The notes: a model not told the origin generated them from the letters alone. A DNA stretch of 13,201 nucleotides from Gammaproteobacteria bacterium (GCA_030593785.1 JAUVGM010000022.1:1-13201); one strand, 5' to 3'; counted from the first letter of the stretch, positions 1-7,437 are shown. Translations and numbers: made by a program.

Positions 1-1082
1 CCTGATAGAAGCACGAAATCATCTTTTTCATGGTCATCTACTTCACGCATCATTACAACTTTGTTTAATTTCTTAGACCAGGCAGTGTGATCCGCCATGA
101 ACATTTCGATTTCCATTGCACCTTTTGGTACTTCGTCATCAAAGATAGTTTGTGCATCAAATGCACCGTAGTAATCACCCACACCGGCATGGTCACGACC
201 AATGATGAAATGTGTTGCGCCCATGTTTTGACGGAAATAAGCGTGTAACACCGCTTCACGAGGACCGGCATAAAGCATGTCGAAACCATAACCTGTGACC
301 ATTGCACTGTTAGGTGGGAAGTAGACTTCCACCATTTTACGGATTGATGCATCACGTACTGGTGCAGGGATATCACCTTTTTTCAGTTTACCCAGCAACA
401 TGTGAATCACCAGGCCATCACAACCAAGACGATCCATTGCCATGTGGCAAAGTTCTTCGTGTGCTAAATGCATTGGGTTACGCGTCTGGAAGGCAACGAC
501 TTTTTTCCAGCCATGCTCAGAAATTTCATTACGAATTTCAACCGCGGTACGGAAAGTATCCGGGAATTCAGTCTGGAAGTAGCTGAAGTTCAATACCTGG
601 ATAGGTCCTGAAACGGCTGTTTTACCCTGACTATTAAAAGCAGCAACACCAGGATGCTCTATATCGTCTGTACGATAAACTTTATCCGTCATGGTCTTCA
701 TTTGAGCGTCAGAAACTTCTTCAATCGCTTCCACGTCCATAACTGCAATTACAGGGTTACCGTCCACATTCGGGTCACGTAATGCGATACGCTTTGCATC
801 ACCAATGGCATCTGCATTTTCTAATAAACACATAACAGGAACAGGGAAGAATGAACCGTCTGTTAAGGTCATTTTTTCAGCTGCACCCATCGCATCAGCA
901 ACATTCATGAAACCTTTTAATGGGTTGAAGTAACCGCCGCCCATCATTACAGCATTACCTGCTGCTTGTGAGCTAATTACGACTGAAGGTAGAGATTCAG
1001 CTTCTTTGCTTAGTTTTTCATGTTCAGCTGCGTCATAGACGAAGCGTGGTTGTAACTCGTCAGAACCTATTGGTTTAATCAT
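1..1082 (-). CDS. sat: Sulfate adenylyltransferase (ATP sulfurylase), dissimilatory type, 3' end outside window
   Basis: I translated this minus-strand frame by hand from the ATG at 1082; it stays open for 360 codons to the window edge. The protein starts MIKPIGSDEL and carries the ATP-sulfurylase signatures: TRNPMHLAHE near residues 200-209 (the HxxH nucleotide-binding motif) and GRDHAG near 295-300. ATP sulfurylase interconverts APS plus pyrophosphate with ATP plus sulfate in the cytoplasm. The homomeric Sat form in gammaproteobacteria is usually linked to sulfur oxidation through APS reductase, where it releases sulfate and makes ATP; that role is inferred, because no apr or dsr gene is in view. 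A GAGGAA Shine-Dalgarno lies 7-8 nt before the ATG. Compared with the usual length of about 400 residues, roughly 40 C-terminal residues are missing off the left edge. Family assignment is very secure; the oxidative direction is inference. Confidence 0.95.
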   Translation of the reverse strand, partial: MIKPIGSDELQPRFVYDAAEHEKLSKEAESLPSVVISSQAAGNAVMMGGGYFNPLKGFMNVADAMGAAEKMTLTDGSFFPVPVMCLLENADAIGDAKRIALRDPNVDGNPVIAVMDVEAIEEVSDAQMKTMTDKVYRTDDIEHPGVAAFNSQGKTAVSGPIQVLNFSYFQTEFPDTFRTAVEIRNEISEHGWKKVVAFQTRNPMHLAHEELCHMAMDRLGCDGLVIHMLLGKLKKGDIPAPVRDASIRKMVEVYFPPNSAMVTGYGFDMLYAGPREAVLHAYFRQNMGATHFIIGRDHAGVGDYYGAFDAQTIFDDEVPKGAMEIEMFMADHTAWSKKLNKVVMMREVDDHEKDDFVLLS

Positions 1083-1406
1083 GCTTTTCTTCCTCGAATT
1101 AAACGACCCTGAGGGGCAGTTAATAGTTAAAAATCTTCAATTAAATTCTTTGTATTATTCATGCTGGCTGATGCGTATTTGACGAAATTTATCAGGGAGT
1201 AGCGAGCCAAATTTTAGGCTAAATAATAGTGGTGAGCACTATACAATATTATTTGACCGTCAGAAAAATAGGGTAATTTATGAGGGCATAGATTGGGACG
1301 AAAAGGTGGAGTCAGTCTAAGAATTTAGAGCATAAAAAATGCCTCGAAAAAGGCATTTTTTAATTACATTATTATTAAGTTGTTATAAAACAATGGGTTA
1401 TATTAT
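1083..1406. other. Intergenic region upstream of sat
   Basis: No gene is visible in these 324 bases. They hold the sat leader and, at the far end, the terminator of the response-regulator gene. On the minus strand I see short dyads ATAGTG-GTGAG-CACTAT (1229-1245) and AGCC-N8-GGCT (about 1205-1220). A weak promoter-like pair (TTCTGA, 16 bp, TATAGT on the minus strand) overlaps the first dyad. The promoter is too poor to call as a site, but sat must be transcribed from somewhere in this stretch because a terminator separates it from the gene upstream. Confidence 0.4.
1334..1361 (-). terminator. Intrinsic terminator after response regulator (bidirectional form)
   Basis: A perfect 11-bp inverted repeat, AAAAAATGCCT / AGGCATTTTTT, with a 6-nt CGAAAA loop. 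In the minus-strand transcript the GC part of the stem is followed by a run of U. It lies about 45 nt past the response-regulator stop codon. The T-run is symmetrical, so it would also work on the plus strand, but no plus-strand gene ends here. Confidence 0.88.
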
Positions 1407-1790
1407 TTATGTGGCTTTTGCCCATGAATCGCGAATGTTTCCAGCAAGTCCCATTGGATCAAAAGGTTTTGCAATCACATCAGCAACATTTAGTGACTTT
1501 AGGAATTCAACTTCTTGAGGCTGAACTTTTGCAGTCATAAACATAACGGGTGTATTGGTCAGTTGCGGGATCTTACGTAATTCGCCAAGTGTTGTGGGCC
1601 CGTCCATGCCTGGCATCATGACATCAAGTAAAAATAAATCAGGCTTAAATGCGGCTGCTTTTTCTATGGCCTCGGCTCCGGAGCTACAAACGAGCAATTC
1701 AAAGCCACCGACGTTCTCGAGTGCAACGCGAGCGATCATTTGAATATCAGGTTCGTCTTCTACATAAAGGATTTTTTTTAATTCTGCCAT
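1407..1790 (-). CDS. Single-domain CheY-like response regulator
   Basis: A 127-residue protein consisting only of a receiver domain. Visible receiver residues are the acidic pair E11/D12 (YVEDEPD), the phospho-acceptor D56 in FLLDVMMPGMDG, T86 in MFMTAK and K108 in AKPFD, all in canonical order. There is no DNA-binding or enzymatic output domain, so it presumably works by phosphorylation-dependent protein binding in the cytoplasm. Its partner kinase and target are not visible. Two ATGs are close together, at 1796 (MTMAEL) and 1790 (MAEL). The only Shine-Dalgarno, GGAA, is 2 nt from the first and 8 nt from the second, so I chose 1790. A terminator follows directly, and a 145-nt gap with an inverted repeat separates it from the protease gene upstream, so it may be its own transcription unit. 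Confidence 0.9.
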   Translation of the reverse strand: MAELKKILYVEDEPDIQMIARVALENVGGFELLVCSSGAEAIEKAAAFKPDLFLLDVMMPGMDGPTTLGELRKIPQLTNTPVMFMTAKVQPQEVEFLKSLNVADVIAKPFDPMGLAGNIRDSWAKAT

Positions 1791-1824
1791 GGTCATATTT
1801 CCATATTAATATAGTGGGATATTG

Positions 1825-1857
1825 CGTGCTGTTATTCAGTATTTAAAGAACAGCACG
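1825..1857. repeat. 9-bp perfect inverted repeat between protease and response regulator genes
   Basis: CGTGCTGTT (1825-1833) and AACAGCACG (1849-1857) are exact complements around a 15-nt AT-rich spacer. The repeat lies 35 nt upstream of the response-regulator start and 80 nt past the protease stop. Neither side has a T-run, so it is not a standard intrinsic terminator. It could be a regulator site for the response-regulator gene or a 3'-end-stabilising hairpin of the protease mRNA; the sequence does not decide. Confidence 0.55.
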
Positions 1858-1935
1858 TAATTGATATATCGGTTAAAGAAATAAAACCTTAAACTTTTTC
1901 CTGAAATATTAATAACAGCAAATTAGGTAGTAACC

Positions 1936-3324
1936 CTATTGTAAGAATAAAAACAAAGAAGCATTGCCGCGTCGTATATTGATAAGCAGGCTTTTATTTT
2001 TCTTAATAGCAGATTGTAATTCTGCAATGCTGTTTATGTTTTTGCGGTTTGCAGACGTGATGATATCGCCTCGGCGCAAGCCGGATTGAGCTGCCGGGGT
2101 GCCAGATACAACATCAGAAATAATGACGCCTTCAATACGGCCATATAGCTTTGAGCTAGGTGGAATATTTTGTAATTCCGTGCCGTCTAAACGAACGTGT
2201 AATTTTTTACCTTTGATGTTTTCTTTGAGCTCATCATCCTCTGCAACAGTCGCTGTTAGCATTAGTATTTTTTTATCACGCAAAACTTTCATTTTTACCG
2301 TTTGGCCGATACGTAATAAACCCATATTGTTACGTAACATGTCAGCATTTCGCACTGCTTTATCATTAATTTCTGTAACGATGTCACCTGATTTTAAACC
2401 TGAGATATCGGCAGCTGAGCCTTTTTCAACATGCGAAACGACAGCACCTCGACGAAAGGGAATATTAAACGCTTCGGCAAGTTGTGGTGTGAGGTCTTGC
2501 GCTTGAGCGCCTAAACGGCCACGTTTAACTTCACCATGTTTGATCAGCTGCTGCATGATGTCGCTTGCCATATTGACCGGTATGGCAAAACCTATACCTT
2601 GTGAGCCACCACTTTTAGAAAAAATAGCGGTGTTAATGCCAACCAGTTCACCACGCAAATTAACCAGTGCACCACCGGAATTACCTGGATTAATGGATGC
2701 ATCTGTTTGGATAAAGTTTTCAAAACCTTCGATGCCTAAACCACTGCGCTCCATTGCACTGATAATGCCCGAGGTGACTGTCTGACCCAGACCAAAGGGA
2801 TTACCAATTGCCACGACAAAATCTCCGACGTTATGTGCTTCAGAATTTGCCAGTGGAATAGCCGTCAGTTTTTTTGCTTTAATCTGAATGATAGCGACGT
2901 CACTATCAGGATCGGTTCCAATAAGTTTGGCCTGATAGCTTTCACCGTTACTCAAAGTCACTTTAATTTCATCTGCCTTATCGATGACGTGATTATTGGT
3001 AATGATGTAGCCTTTTTTCGCATCGACAATAACACCCGAGCCGAGACTTTGCGTTTTACGATGACGAGGTTGTGAAGGCTGTTCAAAAAAACGCCGGAAA
3101 AACGGATCGTTGAACAGTGGATTTGTTTGAATTCGAACGGTGCCACTGGTTGCAATATTGACCACGGCAGGTGTGACACGTTTAAGCATGGGAGCAAGGC
3201 TGGGTAAGGCGGTGCCCTGACTATCAACAAGAGGCAATGATGCATAGCTTGGCGTGAACAATACTGCTATTAATAAAAAACTAATCCATGACGTAATAAT
3301 ATTGCGTTTAACTGTCGTGCTCAT
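1936..3324 (-). CDS. degP: Do/DegP-DegQ family periplasmic serine endoprotease (MucD-like)
   Basis: A 462-residue HtrA protease. A signal peptide (about residues 1-28, hydrophobic core SFLLIAVLF, SYA cleavage region) directs it to the periplasm. The trypsin-like domain shows the triad H112 (TNNHVID), D142 (DSDVAII) and S216 (GNSGGAL). Two PDZ domains follow, at about 250-345 and 370-458. Such proteases degrade or refold misfolded envelope proteins. DegP, DegQ and MucD cannot be separated by eye; the symbol is a family label. I chose the ATG at 3324 because a GGGA Shine-Dalgarno lies 7 nt upstream. An upstream in-frame TTG at 3357 has no ribosome site and falls inside a palindrome. A sigma-E-type promoter with nested inverted repeats precedes the gene, fitting envelope-stress control. 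The stop is TAG at 1936, with no intrinsic terminator evident after it. Confidence 0.93.
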   Translation of the reverse strand: MSTTVKRNIITSWISFLLIAVLFTPSYASLPLVDSQGTALPSLAPMLKRVTPAVVNIATSGTVRIQTNPLFNDPFFRRFFEQPSQPRHRKTQSLGSGVIVDAKKGYIITNNHVIDKADEIKVTLSNGESYQAKLIGTDPDSDVAIIQIKAKKLTAIPLANSEAHNVGDFVVAIGNPFGLGQTVTSGIISAMERSGLGIEGFENFIQTDASINPGNSGGALVNLRGELVGINTAIFSKSGGSQGIGFAIPVNMASDIMQQLIKHGEVKRGRLGAQAQDLTPQLAEAFNIPFRRGAVVSHVEKGSAADISGLKSGDIVTEINDKAVRNADMLRNNMGLLRIGQTVKMKVLRDKKILMLTATVAEDDELKENIKGKKLHVRLDGTELQNIPPSSKLYGRIEGVIISDVVSGTPAAQSGLRRGDIITSANRKNINSIAELQSAIKKNKSLLINIRRGNASLFLFLQ

Positions 3325-3355
3325 AAAATTTTCCCATTTACTTTTTAAAATGTTC

Positions 3356-3373
3356 AATACAGTGAACTGTATT
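3356..3373. promoter_or_regulatory. 18-bp perfect palindrome in protease leader
   Basis: AATACAGT-GA-ACTGTATT has perfect 8-bp arms. It is 32 bp upstream of the chosen protease ATG and downstream of the predicted sigma-E start site. The shape suggests a dimeric repressor site; the cognate regulator is unknown. The core AGTGAAC recurs at 3389-3395. Confidence 0.5.
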
Positions 3374-3389
3374 TTATACTATTATTTTA

Positions 3390-3426
3390 GTGAACAGTTG
3401 GAGTGTATAACTGTTAAAAAGTTCAC
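3390..3426. repeat. Two-part inverted repeat spanning the protease promoter
   Basis: GTGAAC (3390-3395) pairs with GTTCAC (3421-3426), and inside it AACAGTT (3393-3399) pairs with AACTGTT (3409-3415). The outer arm contains the sigma-E -35 element and the inner arms flank its -10 element. It may be an operator covering the promoter, or partly a consequence of the promoter motif sequence. Confidence 0.5.
3398..3424 (-). promoter_or_regulatory. Sigma-E-like promoter for degP
   Basis: On the minus strand TGTGAACTT (core GAACTT, complement of 3419-3424) is followed after 16 bp by TCCAA (complement of 3398-3402). Known RpoE promoters have GGAACTT and a TCnnA-type -10 about 16 bp apart. degP/mucD genes are classic RpoE targets. 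The predicted start is near 3391, giving a leader of about 66 nt. Confidence 0.6.
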
Positions 3427-3451
3427 ACATTAATTGTTATAGAATTTTCGC

Positions 3452-3502
3452 AAAAAATAGCCCCAAGAGAAAAATTTCCAGAGAGAAATCTCATTGGGGC
3501 TA
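3452..3502 (-). terminator. Intrinsic terminator after hsp20
   Basis: A long stem: TAGCCCCAA / TTGGGGCTA (3458-3466 with 3494-3502) continues inward through GAGA/TCTC and TTTC/GAAA, with a 4-nt AAAA bulge (3471-3474), a single-base bulge at 3493 and a 6-nt loop. In the minus-strand transcript the stem is followed by six U (complement of 3452-3457). It starts about 35 nt past the hsp20 stop and insulates hsp20 from the protease promoter. Confidence 0.92.
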
Positions 3503-3537
3503 ACAGAGTATAAATATTAAAACCGGATTACCTAATA

Positions 3538-3978
3538 TTACTTAACATCGATTTTACGGGCTTGCGCTTTTTCCTGTTTAGGGATGATAATTTCTAAAAC
3601 GCCGTGTTTACTTTTAGCGCTTATTTTATCGGCATTTGCGGTGTCTGGCAGACTAAAACGGCGATAAAAGCTCCCGCGTTGACGTTCAACACGTTTATAC
3701 CCTTCGCGTTCTTCTTTAGTTTCTGACTCACGTTCACCCTTAATGGTTAACATACCGTCTTCCATATGCACGTCAATATCATCTGGATCTACGCCAGGGA
3801 TATCGGCATGGATGATGAATTCTTTTTCAGTTTCTTTAATGTCAACAGCAGGAACCCAGTCGCTGGTGGCGATACTGCTTCCTTCATCAGCGGGTAAATG
3901 CTGACCTTCGAACATACGCCCCATTTCACGACGTAATTGATCCATTGAATTCCATGGTTGATAGCGTACTAGTGACAT
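3538..3978 (-). CDS. hsp20: Small heat shock protein, Hsp20/alpha-crystallin family
   Basis: A 146-residue ATP-independent holdase that binds unfolding proteins in the cytoplasm and hands them to DnaK/ClpB-type chaperones. The N-terminal segment MSLVRYQPWNSMDQLRREM is typical of bacterial class A small Hsps. The alpha-crystallin domain spans about residues 40-133 and ends in GVLEIIIPK. The C-terminal tail carries the I-x-V oligomerisation motif (KIDVK). Length matches the family. The start is well supported by GAGGAG 7 nt before the ATG. A sigma-32-like promoter lies about 50 bp upstream and a strong terminator follows, so the gene is monocistronic and heat-inducible by inference. A 14-bp direct repeat lies in its leader. 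Confidence 0.95.
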   Translation of the reverse strand: MSLVRYQPWNSMDQLRREMGRMFEGQHLPADEGSSIATSDWVPAVDIKETEKEFIIHADIPGVDPDDIDVHMEDGMLTIKGERESETKEEREGYKRVERQRGSFYRRFSLPDTANADKISAKSKHGVLEIIIPKQEKAQARKIDVK

Positions 3979-3995
3979 GAGATTTCTCCTCTTAG

Positions 3996-4029
3996 TTAGT
4001 TTCTATAAACGTTAATTAGTTTCTATAAA
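3996..4029. repeat. 14-bp tandem direct repeat in hsp20 leader
   Basis: TTAGTTTCTATAAA occurs at 3996-4009 and again at 4016-4029, a 20-bp period (about two helical turns). Both copies lie between the predicted hsp20 transcription start region and the Shine-Dalgarno. This could be a tandem regulator site or a recent duplication. Confidence 0.6.
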
Positions 4030-4031
4030 GG

Positions 4032-4060
4032 ATATGGGTTCGGAGGAGAAATAGTTCAAG
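4032..4060 (-). promoter_or_regulatory. Sigma-32 (heat-shock) promoter for hsp20
   Basis: On the minus strand CTTGAA (complement of 4055-4060) is followed after 15 bp by ACCCATAT (complement of 4032-4039). The RpoH consensus is CTTGAAA, 13-17 bp, CCCCATnT. The match is close, the gene encodes a heat-shock protein, and the predicted start near 4025 gives a leader of about 46 nt. Confidence 0.72.
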
Positions 4061-4092
4061 TATATTTATAAAAAAATACAGAAAATTATCAA

Positions 4093-4188
4093 GGTACCGG
4101 AGTCACATATTAATGAAGAGAAGTATTCTGTTTTACACCGGTATTGAAATTAAGGTGGCGAGATAAAAATACAGGTGACTCCGGTACC
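4093..4188. repeat. 96-bp element with perfect 14-bp terminal inverted repeats
   Basis: GGTACCGGAGTCAC (4093-4106) and GTGACTCCGGTACC (4175-4188) are exact complements enclosing 68 nt. Inside, GTATT (4123-4127) can pair with AATAC (4168-4172), and CACC (4136-4139) with GGTG (4154-4157), giving a nested hairpin. It lies between the barrel gene and the hsp20 promoter, 12 nt past the barrel stop. GC-rich arms in AT-rich DNA make it stand out. It may be a small non-autonomous repeat or an mRNA 3'-end structure. Neither side has the immediate T-run expected of an intrinsic terminator, and I see no clear target-site duplication. Confidence 0.65.
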
Positions 4189-4200
4189 ACCGTTGTCATA

Positions 4201-5424
4201 CTAAAAATAAAAACGAAGTCGTATAGTCACGCTTGTGGGAATATGCCCAAATTCTGATTGTGGTTTTAGTCCATTTAAACCGCGACCGTTAGCAAATTGA
4301 AATGAAAATAAAATATCTGATTCATTACTGACTGAATAGCTGAGATTAAATTGATGTAGTAGTGAAGTGTTGTACTGCCCATCGTCATCTTTAAGTGGAC
4401 TGGCAAGTAGTATGTAAGCACCATTTAAAAGCGGGGTGAACTCTTTATTAATAGATAAGCCGAATACGCGTTGACTGAGTTGTTGTTGCAAGCCATATTT
4501 TATTAAATCATCAGTGAGTAAGTTGGTATTTGATAGAGCGGTAACACTGTTTGCACCACGACTATTTTCATACCACTCTGCGGTGAGTAATGTGCCGTTA
4601 GCAAACTGATAATCGACACCGGCGATCCAAAAAAGAGAGTTTTCATTTGTTTGGCTATCGTTATAGTGCGCGCCTTCAATACGCCAACCCATGCCTGCCC
4701 AGCTGCTTTCAAATGAAGCACCGATAATATTATTGTCGATGACCGATGCTGCGAGTAAAGCATATTCAGACTCGACACCCACCTGGCTACGATAATGAAG
4801 GGCTGCGTTAGTTGTCTTTTTTATGTTTGCATTATCATTTGGAGAAAAGGCATAAACAGCGGTGAGCGATGAAAAGTCAGATGTGAACCAGTCAAGTCGT
4901 GCTGCATCTATGCCGGGTTTAAAATCTGTATCAAGATCCGTCGGTGCAAAAGAGCCAAAGACATTAAGTGGTTGCCAAAAGCGACCACTACCAAAATCTA
5001 TAGCCTGGCGTCCAAAGGCAAACGTCATTTTTTTATAGCGTTGTTTATAAACAGCACGATCCACTTCATAGCCAAATCGTGTGGCAATATTTGATGTGCT
5101 CTCATCTAACCAGCTAGAAGAAAGTTCAGTGTAGCGAAAGAGATCGCTGGAGTGATTATTATTAAAGGCAATATTACTGAGATGAATTCGTGCTATTTTA
5201 GCATGCAGTGACCATTCACTATTTTCTTTAGCATCATCGAGCATTAACCTTAGGCTTTGTTGATCTGCCGTTAAGGTATTGTCTTTATTAATATAACCGC
5301 TATCACCTTGTGTGGCGATTGCTGTTGAGCCAAGCATTGAAAAACGGCCAGTCAGATCAGCAGCCCAGGTTACCGAGGGTAAAAGCAGGACTAATAATAG
5401 AGCGGTTTTATGTTTTATGCTCAT
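4201..5424 (-). CDS. Predicted outer-membrane beta-barrel protein, last gene of Lol-like operon
   Basis: A 407-residue protein with a clear signal peptide (residues 1-21, MSIKHKTALLLVLLLPSVTWA, cleaved before ADLTG). The mature chain is rich in alternating polar/hydrophobic strands with aromatic girdle residues, and it ends in TVTIRLRFYF. A terminal aromatic residue closing an amphipathic strand is the usual signal for barrel assembly by the Bam complex. I do not recognise a named family, and no catalytic motif is evident. The open frame extends to 5607, but that part lies inside the ATPase gene and lacks a signal peptide, so I start at the ATG at 5424. This start lies 17 nt inside the ATPase gene and has no strong Shine-Dalgarno, which suggests translational coupling. 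Context implies an outer-membrane partner or exit point for the transport system encoded upstream. Function is inference. Confidence 0.8.
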   Translation of the reverse strand: MSIKHKTALLLVLLLPSVTWAADLTGRFSMLGSTAIATQGDSGYINKDNTLTADQQSLRLMLDDAKENSEWSLHAKIARIHLSNIAFNNNHSSDLFRYTELSSSWLDESTSNIATRFGYEVDRAVYKQRYKKMTFAFGRQAIDFGSGRFWQPLNVFGSFAPTDLDTDFKPGIDAARLDWFTSDFSSLTAVYAFSPNDNANIKKTTNAALHYRSQVGVESEYALLAASVIDNNIIGASFESSWAGMGWRIEGAHYNDSQTNENSLFWIAGVDYQFANGTLLTAEWYENSRGANSVTALSNTNLLTDDLIKYGLQQQLSQRVFGLSINKEFTPLLNGAYILLASPLKDDDGQYNTSLLHQFNLSYSVSNESDILFSFQFANGRGLNGLKPQSEFGHIPTSVTIRLRFYF

Positions 5425-6109
5425 GATGATGCCGTTCGTCACTAACAATTTTTCCATCTTGCAAGGTAATAATTCTTTCTGCGCGATCCATAACACGTGG
5501 GTCATGCGTTGAAAAAATAAACGTGGTTTTTTCTTCATGCGACAGGGTGTGCATAATATCAAGCAGCGCAGTGGCATTCTCTGAATCAAGATTAGCAGTA
5601 GGTTCATCGGCTAAAACAAGTCGAGGCCCTGCCGCGAGTGCACGAGCAACGGCAACACGTTGTTGTTGTCCGCCACTTAATGCAGAAGGTCGACGGTGCA
5701 TAATATCTTTTAGTCCGACCAGCTCAAGATAGTGTTCTGCTCGTTGACGACATTCATTTTTATGTTTTCCCTGTAACACCATTACTAACTCAACATTTTC
5801 TAATGCGCTTAATACCGGGACTAAATTATAAGACTGAAAAACAAAACCTAACTGAAATAAACGAAAGTCGGATAACTGCGCTTCTTTTAATGTTGTGATG
5901 TCGGTGCCATTGAGTCGAGTTGTGCCCTGTGTTGGCGAGTCCAAACCACCGATAATATTAAGCAAGGTCGTTTTACCTGAACCAGAAGGACCAACCAAAG
6001 CAGCAAACTCACCTTCTTCTACGGTTAAGTTGATATCTGAAAGTGCATTCACTTCAAGCTCACCTTGTTGGTAGCGTTTACTAATGCCTTGTAGTGTCAG
6101 TAGTGCCAT
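5408..6109 (-). CDS. ABC transporter ATP-binding protein, LolD/MacB type
   Basis: A 233-residue cytoplasmic nucleotide-binding subunit. Motifs in order: Walker A GPSGSGKTT (40-48), Q-loop Q92 in VFQSYNLVP, signature LSGGQQQR (144-151), Walker B LVLADEPT (164-171) and H-loop H202 in STHD. Length and motif spelling match the LolD/FtsE/MacB branch, which drives extrusion of substrate from the inner membrane by mechanotransmission rather than transport through a channel. The tail ends in a short His-rich stretch (HHHEH) that I cannot interpret. GGAG sits 10 nt before the ATG. The start is 19 nt after the second permease gene, and the gene overlaps the barrel gene by 17 nt, so its partners are very likely the two permeases upstream. 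Confidence 0.94.
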   Translation of the reverse strand: MALLTLQGISKRYQQGELEVNALSDINLTVEEGEFAALVGPSGSGKTTLLNIIGGLDSPTQGTTRLNGTDITTLKEAQLSDFRLFQLGFVFQSYNLVPVLSALENVELVMVLQGKHKNECRQRAEHYLELVGLKDIMHRRPSALSGGQQQRVAVARALAAGPRLVLADEPTANLDSENATALLDIMHTLSHEEKTTFIFSTHDPRVMDRAERIITLQDGKIVSDERHHHEHKT

Positions 6110-6128
6110 TTATTAATACTCCAAAAGA

Positions 6129-7424
6129 TTAAGTACGTAATGCCTCAACCGGTGTTACACGTGCAGCCTTTATAGCAGGGTAAATTCCACTGCTTAAGGT
6201 TGCGATAAAAATAATGGTAGTAAGTTGGGTAATGCGATCCCATGACAATTCTGGATAGACGATGGGATCCATAAAGGTGCCCATCATAATGGTTCCTTCT
6301 TCACCCATTATGGCGGTAAAGTCGATACCATCCTGGGAAAACCAGAAGTGGACTCCGCCACCTGCTATCCAGCCGACAACAATGGCCAGAAGCCCCATGA
6401 TAAAAGATTCACAAAATACCAGTGTGAGTAAGTGACGCTTGCTTAATCCCAGCGCACGTAATAAACCAAACTCACGAGTACGCTCCAGGACACTCATTAA
6501 AACAGTGTTGAGAACCCCAAAAATCACCATGATTAAAATAAGTAGCAAAAAGACGTAGTTGCCTGCGTCGTCAATAGCAATAAATTGCACCAGTTGCGGC
6601 ATCATTTCCTGCCAGTCCATCGCAATAACCTGATCACTTTCAACTGCGGATTTAATTTTGGCTTTTATTATATTAAGCGAGGATATTTCAGAATCGTTGA
6701 GGAAAATAGCAAAACGAGTGACAGGTTGCTTAATGACATCAGCACCTTCACCTTGAAGAAAACGGCGGGCTAACTGGATGTCACCAAGGATCAGGTAATC
6801 ATCCATTTCAGGAACATGAGATTTAAAAATACCGCGAACACGCCCAAGTTGAGCCTGTGAGTCACCGCCTTTTTTTCCTGCCATGAGCACAACTTTACTG
6901 CCTACCTTGGCTTTGAGTTTACTTGCCATGCCCGCGCCAATAACAATACCACGAGCATCATCTGCTTTGAGCCAAACACCTTTCAGTAATTGCGGTTTAA
7001 GCATATCAACACGCGGATCACTTGCACTGCTTAGGCCTTCCAATGCTGCACCGACAGAGTTATTCGCGGTACTGGCCAGAACCTGTAAGGAAATCCGGGG
7101 TTCGATACTGCCGGCCAGATTGAGGCTCGCCAGTTTTTTTGATAGCGCCAGACCATCAGCAAGATATTTATGATTTGCCGGTGCTTCAATATAACCGCGT
7201 GGCTGAACAGTCAGGTGACCTTCGCCTAACTTTATCGCATTACGAATCATGGAATTATGACTGCCATCACCGATACCAATAGATAACACGGCGAGACCAA
7301 AACCAATGGCAATAGAACTTAAGGTAATGAGTGTACGTTTGCGATGACGCCATAAATTACGCCAGGCTAACTTCAATAGCATCAGGAAGGGAAGGTGGCC
7401 ATGTTTGATTAGTTGCTTATTCAT
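6129..7424 (-). CDS. FtsX/LolC-type ABC permease (second of pair)
   Basis: A 431-residue inner-membrane protein with the four-helix MacB/LolC/FtsX layout. TM1 is at about residues 31-53, followed by a large periplasmic domain (about 54-285). TM2 (289-312), TM3 (332-358) and TM4 (397-418) are at the C-terminus. Between TM2 and TM3 is ERTREFGLLRALGLSKRHLL, the conserved cytoplasmic coupling segment that contacts the ATPase. The end, YPAIKAARVTPVEALRT, is also typical. A periplasmic loop of about 35 residues between TM3 and TM4 is somewhat long. It starts 13 nt after the first permease gene. The two permeases are similar in plan but clearly different in sequence, as in LolC and LolE, so a heterodimer is likely. 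The cargo cannot be read from the sequence. Confidence 0.92.
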   Translation of the reverse strand: MNKQLIKHGHLPFLMLLKLAWRNLWRHRKRTLITLSSIAIGFGLAVLSIGIGDGSHNSMIRNAIKLGEGHLTVQPRGYIEAPANHKYLADGLALSKKLASLNLAGSIEPRISLQVLASTANNSVGAALEGLSSASDPRVDMLKPQLLKGVWLKADDARGIVIGAGMASKLKAKVGSKVVLMAGKKGGDSQAQLGRVRGIFKSHVPEMDDYLILGDIQLARRFLQGEGADVIKQPVTRFAIFLNDSEISSLNIIKAKIKSAVESDQVIAMDWQEMMPQLVQFIAIDDAGNYVFLLLILIMVIFGVLNTVLMSVLERTREFGLLRALGLSKRHLLTLVFCESFIMGLLAIVVGWIAGGGVHFWFSQDGIDFTAIMGEEGTIMMGTFMDPIVYPELSWDRITQLTTIIFIATLSSGIYPAIKAARVTPVEALRT

Positions 7425-7437
7425 CTCATTATTCTCA

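Noticed and set aside
65..586. Open frames of 90-103 codons inside sat
   Set aside because: They are in other frames of the conserved ATP sulfurylase coding sequence and show no protein features of their own.
3325..3357. Upstream TTG start for the Do-family protease
   Set aside because: No Shine-Dalgarno; it would put extra residues ahead of a normal signal peptide and falls in a palindrome. The ATG at 3324 has a good ribosome site.
3979..4025. ROSE or fourU RNA thermometer in the hsp20 leader
   Set aside because: Only a 3-4 bp helix (GAG-AAAT-CTC) overlaps the ribosome site and there is no UUUU or conserved ROSE segment opposite it; transcriptional heat control by sigma-32 is better supported.
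5425..5607. N-terminal extension of the barrel gene
   Set aside because: It lies wholly within the ATPase coding sequence, and a standard signal peptide begins at the ATG at 5424.
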